NCBI GenBank assembly: GCA_963842975.1
Contig: CAWJIH010000006.1
Coordinates: forward strand, 1-64,000
Length of the DNA stretch: 64,000 bases
DNA from: JACJWR01 sp963842975
Lineage (GTDB): Bacteria > Actinomycetota > Actinomycetes > S36-B12 > UBA10799
Direction: 5' to 3'
The position numbers and the translations under genes were made by a program. The notes below the pieces were generated by a model that saw only the letters and a list, made by a program, of their open reading frames with translations, was not told where the DNA came from and did no database searches. The stretch's first letter is position 1. Each line of letters opens with the position of its first letter. This document shows positions 1-9,359 of this stretch, one piece after another.

Positions 1-16
1 GCATGTGAGGTAGCAG

Positions 17-400
17 TCAGTTAGGTGTGATTTTCAGTCCGACCGAGGTCGGACGGCGGCGTAGCGCGCTGGCGAGGATCATCAGGCGCCCCACAATTCC
101 GTAGCGCGACTTGATCCAGGATTCGACTTGGGCGGATTCCTTTTCGTCCAAGACCACCGCCTCGCCGGGCACCTGGGCGCCGGTGAGGTTTCCCCGCACA
201 TCGCATGGCGCCAGAAGGACGTCAGAGTTGTTCCGCAGCCGTTTGACCTTTCCGGAATCCGCCTGGGTAGTGACATACAGATGGTCTCCCTTCCGCACCA
301 CCCATACCGGCGTCGCCACCGGGTCGCCTGATTTCCGAAACGTGGTCAAAGAAAGGTATTTGCTCTCCGAGAGCCGTGTGAGTTCATCCACGGTCATCAA
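17..400 (-). CDS. PPOX-class, probably F420-dependent, oxidoreductase
   Basis: Small split-barrel flavin/deazaflavin-binding protein of the pyridoxamine-phosphate-oxidase superfamily, resembling the mycobacterial Rv2061-type proteins that use F420. About 127 residues, the usual length. The N-terminus runs MTVDELTRLSESKYLSLTT and is followed by the strand pattern DPVATPVWVV...DHLYVTTQADSGKVKRLRNN, typical of these barrels. The start is either TTG at 400 or the adjacent ATG at 397; ATG is more likely. It is transcribed away from ssb across a 130-base divergent region. The substrate cannot be told; F420 rather than FMN is inferred from family resemblance and phylum. Confidence 0.85.
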   Translation of the reverse strand: MMTVDELTRLSESKYLSLTTFRKSGDPVATPVWVVRKGDHLYVTTQADSGKVKRLRNNSDVLLAPCDVRGNLTGAQVPGEAVVLDEKESAQVESWIKSRYGIVGRLMILASALRRRPTSVGLKITPN

Positions 401-533
401 CTGTAGGCAGCGGGACCGGGCCGTGGGTTATCCACAGTCGGAGTGTTACCGGGACCGCAGCAAACCCCGAATGCGGCAAAGTAGTGATGTGGCCGATTCG
501 AGGCCGCCTCGCCAGTTCAGTCCAGGGGGATTC
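401..533. promoter_or_regulatory. Divergent PPOX/ssb intergenic region with a consensus DnaA box
   Basis: This spacer must hold the promoters of both flanking genes. It contains TTATCCACA at 428-436, a perfect match to the classical DnaA box, on the + strand about 98 bases before the ssb start. I see no second box nearby. An SD-like AGGGGGA lies at 524-530 before ssb. No convincing -35/-10 pair could be assigned. Confidence 0.55.
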
Positions 534-983
534 ATGCATGTCATCACCACGTCCATGATCGGCACCGCCGTCTCAGATGTCCGCCTCAGCGTCACCCAAT
601 CAGGGCTTTCAATGGCCCGATTCCGCATGGTCAGTCAGCCACGGCGCTACGACTCCAATGCCGGCGCCTTTGTCGACCAAGACCCTTCCTTCGTGACGGT
701 GTTCGCCTGGCGGGGCATGGCCGAGCATGTGGCGGCGAGCATCCACAAGGGTGATCCGGTGGTCGTCGTGGGGCGCCTGCGGGTGCGTGAGTGGTCCGAC
801 GAAGGACGGACTCGCGTGACAGTGGAGGTGGACGCGCAATCGGTGGGTCACGATCTGAGTCGAGGTACCGCACGATTCCAGCGGACTCCGCGACCGGCCT
901 CGGTGGCTGGCCCGCCGACGGAACTGAAGGAGAAACGGGAGGCCGTGGCCGCGGAGGCCGCTGTGACTCCGGCGGTGGCCTGA
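534..983 (+). CDS. ssb: Single-stranded DNA-binding protein (short OB-fold paralogue)
   Basis: 149-residue OB-fold protein that binds ssDNA during replication, recombination or repair. The start is ATG 534 with an SD-like AGGGGGA just upstream; the open frame extends further upstream but without coding character. Family features include TAVSDVRLSVTQSGLSMARF at the N-terminus and FVTVFAWRGMAEHVAASIHKG followed by VVVVGRLRVREW. The C-terminus is Ala-rich (EAAVTPAVA) and lacks the acidic DDxPF tip of the main SSB, so this is probably the second, non-essential actinobacterial SSB. Its position next to ettA matches mycobacterial Rv2478c beside Rv2477c. Confidence 0.88.
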   Translation: MHVITTSMIGTAVSDVRLSVTQSGLSMARFRMVSQPRRYDSNAGAFVDQDPSFVTVFAWRGMAEHVAASIHKGDPVVVVGRLRVREWSDEGRTRVTVEVDAQSVGHDLSRGTARFQRTPRPASVAGPPTELKEKREAVAAEAAVTPAVA

Positions 984-1041
984 CTTCCCGGATCTGGCCT
1001 GAGCATCGTTGAGCGATCGTCGACGACTAGGGTTTGGGACC

Positions 1042-2736
<1,695 letters not shown>

Positions 2737-2744
2737 GCGCCGAC

Positions 2745-3161
2745 ATGCACTCAGTTCGGGTCCTCGCACAGATGCGTTGGGCCGATATCGATGCCTTGGG
2801 GCACGTGCACAACGCGGCCTTCCTGCAGTACTTCGAACTTGGCCGAACCCAGTTGGTGTTGTCGGCGATCGATCCGCCCCGGAAACGAGGGCTTGCGCTG
2901 GTCGTGCGGCGTCACGAGATCGAGTACCTTCGACCCCTGCTGTATCGGCGAGGGGGAGTGGCGGTGGATTCCGAGGTCACCCGAATTGGGCGCACATCGC
3001 TGGTCGTGCACAGTAGCGTCTGTGAACCCGACGACGACGTCGTGTACGCCACCGTGACCACCGTCGTCGTGGCCATCGACACCACGACCGGGGGCGCCAT
3101 GGCGATTCCCGAAGACGTCCGACAGGCGCTCGGCGGCGCTACCGGGGAGGATGAATCATGA
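2745..3161 (+). CDS. Hotdog-fold acyl-CoA thioesterase
   Basis: 138-residue single-hotdog protein of the 4-hydroxybenzoyl-CoA thioesterase/YbgC type, hydrolysing an acyl-CoA of unknown chain. The motif WADIDALGHVHNAAFLQYFE (residues 12-31) contains the Asp-x-x-Gly-His-Val-x-Asn catalytic loop, with Asp16 the likely catalytic residue. It starts nine bases after the ettA stop, so it is probably cotranscribed. Mycobacteria have an orthologous thioesterase (Rv2475c) in the same neighbourhood. Confidence 0.88.
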   Translation: MHSVRVLAQMRWADIDALGHVHNAAFLQYFELGRTQLVLSAIDPPRKRGLALVVRRHEIEYLRPLLYRRGGVAVDSEVTRIGRTSLVVHSSVCEPDDDVVYATVTTVVVAIDTTTGGAMAIPEDVRQALGGATGEDES

Positions 3162-3865
3162 CCGAAGTGACCTTGTCTCGGGATGCCAGAGTCCGGCTTG
3201 CCGCTGTGCTATCGAAACTGATCCGCTGGAACGATGCCTGCGTCGTGCGGATTCTCAGTACGGACCGCGCCCTCGGGCTCTACGCGGATGCGCCGATGGG
3301 GGTGCTGGTGTTCCTGGCGGTGCCCCTGGCCGCACCTCCTGCGGCACCTGTCGATCGCCCGGTCTCGGCGCATCGCCTGCGGGACATCATCGGCGACGTT
3401 GACTCGCCACTTGCCCCTCGCGGGGAGATGTCCGTGACCATCCCGGATGCCCGGGATATGCCGCCGGCGTTGGCCGCAATGCCTGGCCGGGACGGATGGA
3501 TTCCTGCTGAGAAAGCCACCGCGGCAGAAGTTTCGGCGGCAGTGGACGCCGCCCTTGCGGAGTTCGATGCGCTGACTGGTGCACCGACCCCGCAGGAGCA
3601 GCCCGACCTGTCGCTGGCAGACACCGAGTCGTCGGATGCGCAGAAGCGGGCGGTCGCCGAAGCGTGGTGGTCAACACCCTCGTGGGGCGGAATGCCGCTG
3701 AAGGCACTACACGCGGCCAAGTCCTTGGGCATGCTGGCGCACCCCGCGGCGCGCATCGAATCAGCCACCAAAGCTGGCTGGAAACGGATGCAGACCCCGG
3801 CCGGTCAAGTGTTCGTTGCCCCGCCGGAGTCGTACGCCGGGATTCCGCTAAGCGTCGTGAAGTAG
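3158..3865 (+). CDS. Conserved actinobacterial hypothetical protein
   Basis: 235-residue protein, translationally coupled to the thioesterase by a 4-base ATGA overlap. I recognise no catalytic motif. The N-terminal half is a compact alpha/beta region (RLAAVLSKLIRWNDACVVRI, then MGVLVFLAVPL), the middle is Asp/Gln/Pro-rich, and the C-terminal third (SWGGMPLKALHAAKSLGM... AGWKRMQTPAGQVFV) looks structured. No signal peptide is evident. Its last 18 bases overlap tail-to-tail with the alpha-glucosidase gene. The function is unknown, and the coupling to ettA and a thioesterase does not suggest a pathway. Confidence 0.8.
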   Translation: MTEVTLSRDARVRLAAVLSKLIRWNDACVVRILSTDRALGLYADAPMGVLVFLAVPLAAPPAAPVDRPVSAHRLRDIIGDVDSPLAPRGEMSVTIPDARDMPPALAAMPGRDGWIPAEKATAAEVSAAVDAALAEFDALTGAPTPQEQPDLSLADTESSDAQKRAVAEAWWSTPSWGGMPLKALHAAKSLGMLAHPAARIESATKAGWKRMQTPAGQVFVAPPESYAGIPLSVVK

Positions 3866-5659
3866 GCGGGGGGCAAACCAGGCGGCGCAGTCTGGCGGAA
3901 CCACCACTGCGTCGTCGGTCACCGTGACAGGCCGGTGACTACCACCAGAGGCCACAAGCAACTGCCAGGCGCCGGGCATGAGAACGTCGTCTCGGCCAGC
4001 GTTGAGTACGACTCGCACGCCGGGATCGCCGCTGCGGTCAAACCCGATCACGCCACTAGGCCCGATACCGCTAGACGGCAGCCCAGCATCGAAGTCCACC
4101 CAGTCGAGTGTGCCGGACACGGGATCGAACTGTCCCATCCCAAGTGCCGGATTCGATTTGCGTTCCGCCAGTAGACGCCGATACAGCGCCAGCGTGCTCT
4201 GCGGTGCCACTGTGTTCGGGTCTTCACCAGCGCCGATTTCGCGTGCGTATTCGCCCCACTCGGGCGGTTGCGGCAGCCACGATTCCGCGCTCGGACCGAA
4301 GCCGAAGGATGGATCATTGGCGGTCCACGGAAGTGGCACCCGGCAACCGTCCCGGCCCGCCTGCGCGCCGCCGGTTCGAAAGAAAATCGGGTCGGCGCGA
4401 TACTCCTCGGGAATGTCGTACACCTCTGGCAAACCCAGTTCTTCGCCCTGATAGATGTAGGCAGGCCCCGGCAGACCAAGCATGAAGGTGGTCATGGCGC
4501 GTGCCCGCAGCAGGGCAGTGGCCCGGTTGCTGCTGAATCGAGAGGCGTGGCGAGTGACGTCATGGTTGCTCAGCACCCACGTGGTCGGCGCCCCGACGAG
4601 GCCGTTTGCACGCAGCGAGTGCTCCACGATGCCACGGATGCCGCTGGCCTCCCACGGCACTTTGAGGAAGTCAAAGTTGAACACCGTGTGGAGCTCGTCC
4701 GAGCGCACATAGTTCGCCTGGCGTTGCGGGGTGGTGACCCACACCTCGCCGCAGAAGGCCCGAGGTGGGTAGTACTCGTCGGCGATCGAGCGCCAGGACC
4801 GGTAGACCTCGTGCACTTCAGGCTGATCCCAGCAGGGTGCGGGCTGAACGTCGTCGAACAACCTCACAGCCCCCTCGACGGGGTCCTGACCGACCGAGCG
4901 CAGGGAGGGGTAGTCGGGGGCCTTCACCAACCCGTGGGCAACATCGATGCGGAAGCCGTCCACGCCACGGTCGAACCAGAAGCGCAGGGTCGACGCCATC
5001 TCGGCCGCAACATCTGGATGGGTCCAGTTGAGGTCGGGCTGGGAGTCATCGAAGAGGTGCAGATACCAGTACCCGGTGGGTTGACCTGCCGCGTCGATGA
5101 CTTCTGACCAGGCCTGCCCGCCAAACACCGACATCCAGTCGTTGGGAGGTTCAGCGCCACCTGGGCCGCTTCCCGGTACGCAGTGATACCGCTCCCACTC
5201 GGGAGCCCCGGGGCCTGCACTTTGCGCCTCGGCGAACCAACGGTGGTCGCTGCTGGTGTGGTTCGGCACGATGTCGATGATCACCTTCAGTCCGACGTCG
5301 TGCGCTCGCCGGATCAGGGCCTCGGCGTCGTCCAATGATCCGAAGAGGGGGTCGACGTTGCGGTAGTCGGCGACGTCGTAGCCGCCGTCGCGTTGCGGGG
5401 ACACGTAGAACGGCGTGAGCCAGATGGCGTCCACCCCGAGGTCGGCAATCGAATCCATCCGGGCGGTGATGCCCGGCAAGTCGCCAACCCCATCGCCGTC
5501 AGAATCGGCAAAGGACCGCACGTAGACCTGATACACAACCGCATCGCGCCACCACACGTCGTCCGGTCCGCCGGCAGATCCGCTGCGCAGCGCCGAGTCC
5601 GTGGCCGGTTCGTCAGGTGTCGGGGCGCCTGCTGAGGGTGGGTTGGTTGCGTCGATCAT
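3848..5659 (-). CDS. aglA: GH13 alpha-glucosidase (oligo-1,6-glucosidase/AglA type)
   Basis: 603-residue cytoplasmic (beta/alpha)8 glycoside hydrolase cleaving terminal alpha-glucosidic bonds of maltose- or isomaltose-type oligosaccharides. GH13 conserved regions in order: DIVPNHTS; GVDGFRIDVAHGL with nucleophile Asp near 242; FCGEVW with acid/base Glu near 304; and VLSNHDVTRH with the stabilising Asp near 367. QRDGGYDVADYRNVDPLFGS is the usual loop of GH13 subfamilies 23/30. ATG 5659 was preferred to an upstream in-frame start because the family N-terminus begins shortly before WWRDAVVYQVYVRSF. The neighbour trHbO gene is arranged as in Mycobacterium (Rv2470-Rv2471). With malQ nearby it points to alpha-glucan catabolism. 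Confidence 0.93.
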   Translation of the reverse strand: MIDATNPPSAGAPTPDEPATDSALRSGSAGGPDDVWWRDAVVYQVYVRSFADSDGDGVGDLPGITARMDSIADLGVDAIWLTPFYVSPQRDGGYDVADYRNVDPLFGSLDDAEALIRRAHDVGLKVIIDIVPNHTSSDHRWFAEAQSAGPGAPEWERYHCVPGSGPGGAEPPNDWMSVFGGQAWSEVIDAAGQPTGYWYLHLFDDSQPDLNWTHPDVAAEMASTLRFWFDRGVDGFRIDVAHGLVKAPDYPSLRSVGQDPVEGAVRLFDDVQPAPCWDQPEVHEVYRSWRSIADEYYPPRAFCGEVWVTTPQRQANYVRSDELHTVFNFDFLKVPWEASGIRGIVEHSLRANGLVGAPTTWVLSNHDVTRHASRFSSNRATALLRARAMTTFMLGLPGPAYIYQGEELGLPEVYDIPEEYRADPIFFRTGGAQAGRDGCRVPLPWTANDPSFGFGPSAESWLPQPPEWGEYAREIGAGEDPNTVAPQSTLALYRRLLAERKSNPALGMGQFDPVSGTLDWVDFDAGLPSSGIGPSGVIGFDRSGDPGVRVVLNAGRDDVLMPGAWQLLVASGGSHRPVTVTDDAVVVPPDCAAWFAPRLLHDA

Positions 5660-5688
5660 GGCCAAGAGTCTGGCACGAATGTGGTTGG

Positions 5689-6087
5689 CTATTCGCCAGC
5701 CTCTAAGAATCCGGTGTTCACCATGGCGAATGCCGCGCCATACAGATACCGCCACAGTTGCGCGTCCAATTCAGGCGGCAAGTCCCTCGCGTCCAGCGCG
5801 GACCGCATGTGCGCCAACCATCGGTCGCGGGCTTCAGCGTCGATTCGGTAGGGGGCGTGGCGCATCCGCAGCCGTGGATGTCCGCGCTGCTCGGAGTAGG
5901 TAGTGGGGCCGCCCCAATACTGCTCCAGGAACATTTGCAGACGGTCGGCAGCGGGGGTGAGATCTCCCGGCGGATACATGGGGCGCAGCAGGTCGTCGTC
6001 GGCGATGCCCGAGTAGAAGTCCGCCACGAGGGCCGAGAAGAACTCGTGACCGCCGAACTGGTCGAAGGGGCGTTCGGAATCTTTCAC
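5689..6087 (-). CDS. glbO: Truncated haemoglobin, group II (trHbO)
   Basis: 132-residue 2-over-2 globin binding haem and diatomic gases (O2, NO, peroxide chemistry). Key residues are all present: proximal His77 (RMRHAPYRI), TyrB10 at 25, TyrCD1 at 38 and TrpG8 at 90. This is the residue set of mycobacterial trHbO shifted by two. The start is GTG 6087. TACCCT ends exactly six bases before it with no Shine-Dalgarno, suggesting a leaderless mRNA whose promoter overlaps the end of the upstream gene. It lies beside aglA as in mycobacteria. The likely role is oxygen handling or redox signalling; the ligand is not proven. Confidence 0.95.
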   Translation of the reverse strand: MKDSERPFDQFGGHEFFSALVADFYSGIADDDLLRPMYPPGDLTPAADRLQMFLEQYWGGPTTYSEQRGHPRLRMRHAPYRIDAEARDRWLAHMRSALDARDLPPELDAQLWRYLYGAAFAMVNTGFLEAGE

Positions 6088-6099
6088 CGAGTCAGGGTA
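6088..6099 (-). promoter_or_regulatory. Candidate leaderless promoter of the trHbO gene
   Basis: TACCCT on the minus strand (6099 to 6094) is followed by six bases and then the GTG start at 6087. There is no purine-rich ribosome site. The hexamer overlaps the last codons of the upstream SDR/DUF2867 gene. Confidence 0.5.
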
Positions 6100-7696
6100 A
6101 CCCGACCCCGGCGTGGGCCTGCCGGGCGTCGAGTTCGGGCGCGGGTTCGGGCGCGGAATAGCGAGAAGTCAGCTCTTCTTCGATGACGCTTTCGTCGGCC
6201 CACGCGCGCCCAATCGCCAACCGTTCGGCAGCCGACGAGATGTTCACCAGCATGGATTGGAACACCACACCGTGGAAGGGAGCCACGGACCACCAGTAGG
6301 CGTGACCTGGCAGACCATGCGGATGGTAGATGGCTCGCTGGTGAAACACCGTCCGCCCCTCGTCATCATTTTCGACGCTGAGTTCCAGCCACGCCAACCC
6401 CGGCATCTTCATTTCCGCTCGCAGCCGCAGCAGCGCGTTGGGGACGCGCTCTTCGACGCGCCAGAAGTCCACGGTTTCACCCACCCGGAGGCGACGGGCG
6501 TTGCGCCTGCCCCGCCGCAACCCGACTCCGCCGACCATTCGGTCGAGTACCCCACGGACCTCCCACGCCAGCGGGAACGAATACCAGCCGTTCTTCCCGC
6601 CGATACCCTCGATGATCTCCCAAAGTGCCTCCGGCGGGGCGTCCACCACGCGGCTTCGATCATCGCTGTACAGGCTGCCACCGGCCCATTCCGGATCGTG
6701 CGGCAGCGGTTCGGCCGGTGCCCCGGGCACCGAAGCGTTAGACCAGCGCGTCACCACGTTGGCATCCCGCACCCGCACCAGCGCCAGTTGCACTGCCCGC
6801 TCGAAAGTGAGCAGCCCGGACGGCGGCGGGGGCACGTAGGTCTGGATGTCGTTTTCCGAACAGACCACCTCGTTGCGCAGTGAGGCGACCAACGGCTTGG
6901 CAATGCTGGCGGGGACCGGGGTGATGAAACCCACCCAATGCGCGGACAGTGTCGGGCTGAGTACCGGCACCGGTGCGATGATCCGACGGCGCAGCCCCGC
7001 CACCGCGGCGTAGCGTTGCATCATCTGGCGGTAGGTGATGACATCTCGGCCACCGATGTCGAAGGATCTGTTGACCTCGGGTGGCAGTTCCGCGCACCCG
7101 ACCAGGTAGCGCAGCACGTCGCGGATGGCGATCGGCTGGATTCGGTTGTGCACCCAGCGTGGAGTGACCATGGCGGGAAGCCGCTCGGTGAGGTAGCGCA
7201 GCATTTCGAAACTGGCCGATCCGGAACCGATGATCACCGCAGCTTTGAGTTCGGCGGTGGGCACCCCAGAGGCCCGCAGGATCTCTCCGACCTCCGCCCG
7301 TGAACGCAGGTGGGGGCTCAATTGCTCTGGCGTGCAGGCCGGGGTGAGTCCGCCGAGGTAGACGATTCGACCGACCCCCTCATCGCGCGCCATCGTGGCG
7401 AAAAGCCGGGCCAGGTTCCGCTCCACCTCCTCGAATCCCTCGCCCAACTGAAGGGAATGCAGCAGGTAGTAGGCGACATCCACACCGTGGAGCGCCTCGC
7501 GCACCTGGTCTGGCTCCCCGGCGTCCCCACGGACAATCTCCACCTGGTCGAACCATGACACGTCCCGGAGGCGGTCGGGGTGGCGCGATAACACCCGCAC
7601 CCGGTAGCCGGCGGCGAGCAGTTCCGGCACCAGTCGACCTCCGATGTAGCCGGTGGCCCCGGTGACAAGGCAGGTCTTGGCTGGTGTGGTCGTCAT
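6092..7696 (-). CDS. SDR-family NAD(P)-binding protein with C-terminal DUF2867 domain
   Basis: 534-residue two-domain protein. Residues 1-300 form an atypical SDR with the Rossmann motif TGATGYIGG (about 11-19) and an NmrA-like DVAYYLLHSLQ segment. Residues about 330-510 are a DUF2867/START-like domain (PPEALWEIIEGIGG, VDFWRVEERVPNALLRLRAEMKMPG, then MLVNISSAAERL). This fusion is common in actinobacteria; the substrate is unknown, though a lipid or polyketide ligand is plausible. No signal peptide. There is no clear Shine-Dalgarno before ATG 7696. It ends five bases before the globin start. Confidence 0.87.
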   Translation of the reverse strand: MTTTPAKTCLVTGATGYIGGRLVPELLAAGYRVRVLSRHPDRLRDVSWFDQVEIVRGDAGEPDQVREALHGVDVAYYLLHSLQLGEGFEEVERNLARLFATMARDEGVGRIVYLGGLTPACTPEQLSPHLRSRAEVGEILRASGVPTAELKAAVIIGSGSASFEMLRYLTERLPAMVTPRWVHNRIQPIAIRDVLRYLVGCAELPPEVNRSFDIGGRDVITYRQMMQRYAAVAGLRRRIIAPVPVLSPTLSAHWVGFITPVPASIAKPLVASLRNEVVCSENDIQTYVPPPPSGLLTFERAVQLALVRVRDANVVTRWSNASVPGAPAEPLPHDPEWAGGSLYSDDRSRVVDAPPEALWEIIEGIGGKNGWYSFPLAWEVRGVLDRMVGGVGLRRGRRNARRLRVGETVDFWRVEERVPNALLRLRAEMKMPGLAWLELSVENDDEGRTVFHQRAIYHPHGLPGHAYWWSVAPFHGVVFQSMLVNISSAAERLAIGRAWADESVIEEELTSRYSAPEPAPELDARQAHAGVGLP

Positions 7697-7755
7697 TGCG
7701 ACAGTTTGTCGCCTGCCTGGCTGCGGTGCACGTCGAGAGCCCAGTTACCAATCCG

Positions 7756-8760
7756 TCATTTCGGCGACGAGCCACCCTGACCAGGGGGTATTCGCAGCAC
7801 AATCGGGATCACAATTCCGGCCGCATCGAAAGCTGCCTTCAGCCATTCGCGCAGGGCGCGACTCACAGTCAACTGGTCGGTGGCCGACGCCCGCGCCACC
7901 ACCCGCACCACCATGGCCTCGCCGGAAACCGATTCCACCCCGGCATAGGTGGGCGCTGATAGCAGCGAGGAGGCGAGATCCGCTTCCGACATCATCTCGT
8001 CGGATACCTTCGTCACGACGCTCTTGACTTGCGCCAAGTCGGTGTTCGCCGCCACCGGCATGTCGGCGATCGCCAAGGTCCAACCCTGGCTGCGGTTTCC
8101 CACAGTGAGGACTTCGCCGTTTCGGATGTACCAGACCACCCCAGAAAGATCTCGCAGTCTGGTGATCCGCAGCGTAACCTCTTCGACGGTGCCGACAACT
8201 CCAGACAGTTCCACGGTGTCGCCCACCCCGAACTGGTCCTCCAACACCATGAAGATGCCCGACAGATAGTCCTTCACCAAGTTCTGGGCGCCGAAGCCAA
8301 GGGCCACCCCCAGCACACCGGCGCTGGCCAGCAGCGGCGCAATGTCCACACCGAGCAAGGGCAGGATCGTCAGAATCGCGATCCCAACGGCAAAGACGGT
8401 GACGGTGTTCGCCAGCAACGACGACACCGCGTTGGCCCGCTGAACTCGGCGTTCGCGCAGGAGCTGGGCGGCCAGTTCGTCGGTGTCCATACCCCTGCGA
8501 GGCGCGCCGGGTTCGTCGGGTTCGGCTGGGTGGTCTGGTGCGGACCCCGCCGGTGCCGCAGTCGGTGTCCGGGCCCGCCAACGCGGGTTGAAGTGTGCCA
8601 GCCGGGTGACCGACCGGTAGATCAGCACCCGCGCCACCGTTACCACGACGGCCGTCACCGCGATGATGATGACGATTCGCAGCGGAACGCCGAGGAACCA
8701 CTCCAGCGCGGCGCTTCCGAAGTCGGCGGCCGCGCCGCTGGGAGAGGTGAACGGCGCCAT
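7756..8760 (-). CDS. mscS: MscS-family small-conductance mechanosensitive channel
   Basis: 334-residue integral membrane protein gating in response to membrane tension during osmotic downshock. It has an N-terminal helix (IVIIIAVTAVVVTVARVLIY), a cytoplasmic linker, two further helices (AVSSLLANTVTVFAVGIAIL and MLGVDIAPLLASAGVLGVALGFGA type) and the pore-lining MscS signature GVALGFGAQNLVKDYLSGIF. The beta-domain follows (DTVELSGVVGTVEEVTLRIT). A good AGGAGG site precedes ATG 8760. It could tune ion flux other than osmotic release, but the family call is secure. Confidence 0.92.
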   Translation of the reverse strand: MAPFTSPSGAAADFGSAALEWFLGVPLRIVIIIAVTAVVVTVARVLIYRSVTRLAHFNPRWRARTPTAAPAGSAPDHPAEPDEPGAPRRGMDTDELAAQLLRERRVQRANAVSSLLANTVTVFAVGIAILTILPLLGVDIAPLLASAGVLGVALGFGAQNLVKDYLSGIFMVLEDQFGVGDTVELSGVVGTVEEVTLRITRLRDLSGVVWYIRNGEVLTVGNRSQGWTLAIADMPVAANTDLAQVKSVVTKVSDEMMSEADLASSLLSAPTYAGVESVSGEAMVVRVVARASATDQLTVSRALREWLKAAFDAAGIVIPIVLRIPPGQGGSSPK

Positions 8761-8863
8761 TGGGGGAAGCCTCCTGAAGGCCTGATGGGTGGTCTGCAGC
8801 GACTTTCACATGTCTGGCGGACTACCGGCCACTCGACACTCGGGATCAGGCGATTTTCGCGTA

Positions 8864-8875
8864 TACGGTGTACCC
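8864..8875 (+). promoter_or_regulatory. Candidate leaderless promoter (TACGGT, N6, ATG)
   Basis: TACGGT at 8864-8869 is followed by six bases and ATG 8876. No Shine-Dalgarno is present in the short upstream sequence. Confidence 0.5.
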
Positions 8876-9286
8876 ATGACGGATCAAGTTGCAGGCAGCG
8901 AGGGCGGAGATCCGGTGCCTGGTCAGCAGAGTGGACACTCCCCGAAACAGTCGGCTCAGCCTGGGTCGGAAAGGTCGTCGGAAGCGGATGCCAAAGCCGC
9001 TGCGGAGGCGCTGGTGCATGCCAAGATCGAAGCGGCGCCGAAGGCGGACGTGTTTGGCGAGCGACCTCCCGCCCGGACCATGCTCCGATTCATCAAGCCC
9101 ACGCTGTTAGGGCTCGCCATCGTCTACGTGGTGGCATTCCTGCTACTCAATAGCGACAACACTCGGATCAATTTCGTGATCTTCCAGGCCGACGTTCCGA
9201 TTTTCGTGGCCTTGTTTGTGATGCTGGCTGTGGGGGTGGCGGTATCCGCGCTGTTCTTGTGGTGGCGGCGTCGGCATTCCCGCTGA
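8876..9286 (+). CDS. LapA/DUF1049-domain membrane protein
   Basis: 136-residue protein with a polar, disordered N-terminal half (about 1-75, rich in Ser/Gln/Ala/Lys) and two membrane helices: LGLAIVYVVAFLLLNSDNT and IFVALFVMLAVGVAVSALFL, ending in a basic WWRRRHSR. The hairpin with NSDNTRINFVIFQADVP between the helices is the LapA signature. In other bacteria LapA assists lipopolysaccharide assembly, but actinobacterial homologues have no assigned role. ATG 8876 was chosen over an upstream in-frame start because of the promoter-like hexamer six bases before it. Confidence 0.82.
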   Translation: MTDQVAGSEGGDPVPGQQSGHSPKQSAQPGSERSSEADAKAAAEALVHAKIEAAPKADVFGERPPARTMLRFIKPTLLGLAIVYVVAFLLLNSDNTRINFVIFQADVPIFVALFVMLAVGVAVSALFLWWRRRHSR

Positions 9287-9347
9287 GGGAAGGACCCTGC
9301 TTGAGGGAGTCTCGCTCATTCGGTGCGCAAGCCTCGCCCGGAACCCA

Positions 9348-9359
9348 TAACCTTCGGTC
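9348..9359 (+). promoter_or_regulatory. Candidate leaderless promoter of malQ (TAACCT, N6, ATG)
   Basis: TAACCT at 9348-9353 ends six bases before ATG 9360. The upstream bases contain no Shine-Dalgarno. Confidence 0.5.

Noticed and set aside
428..436. DnaA box taken as part of a replication origin
   Set aside because: A single box, no AT-rich unwinding region and no dnaA/dnaN/gyr neighbours.
4268..5107. 279-codon plus-strand frame opposite the alpha-glucosidase
   Set aside because: Shadow of catalytic regions of a GH13 gene; composition typical of a complementary frame.
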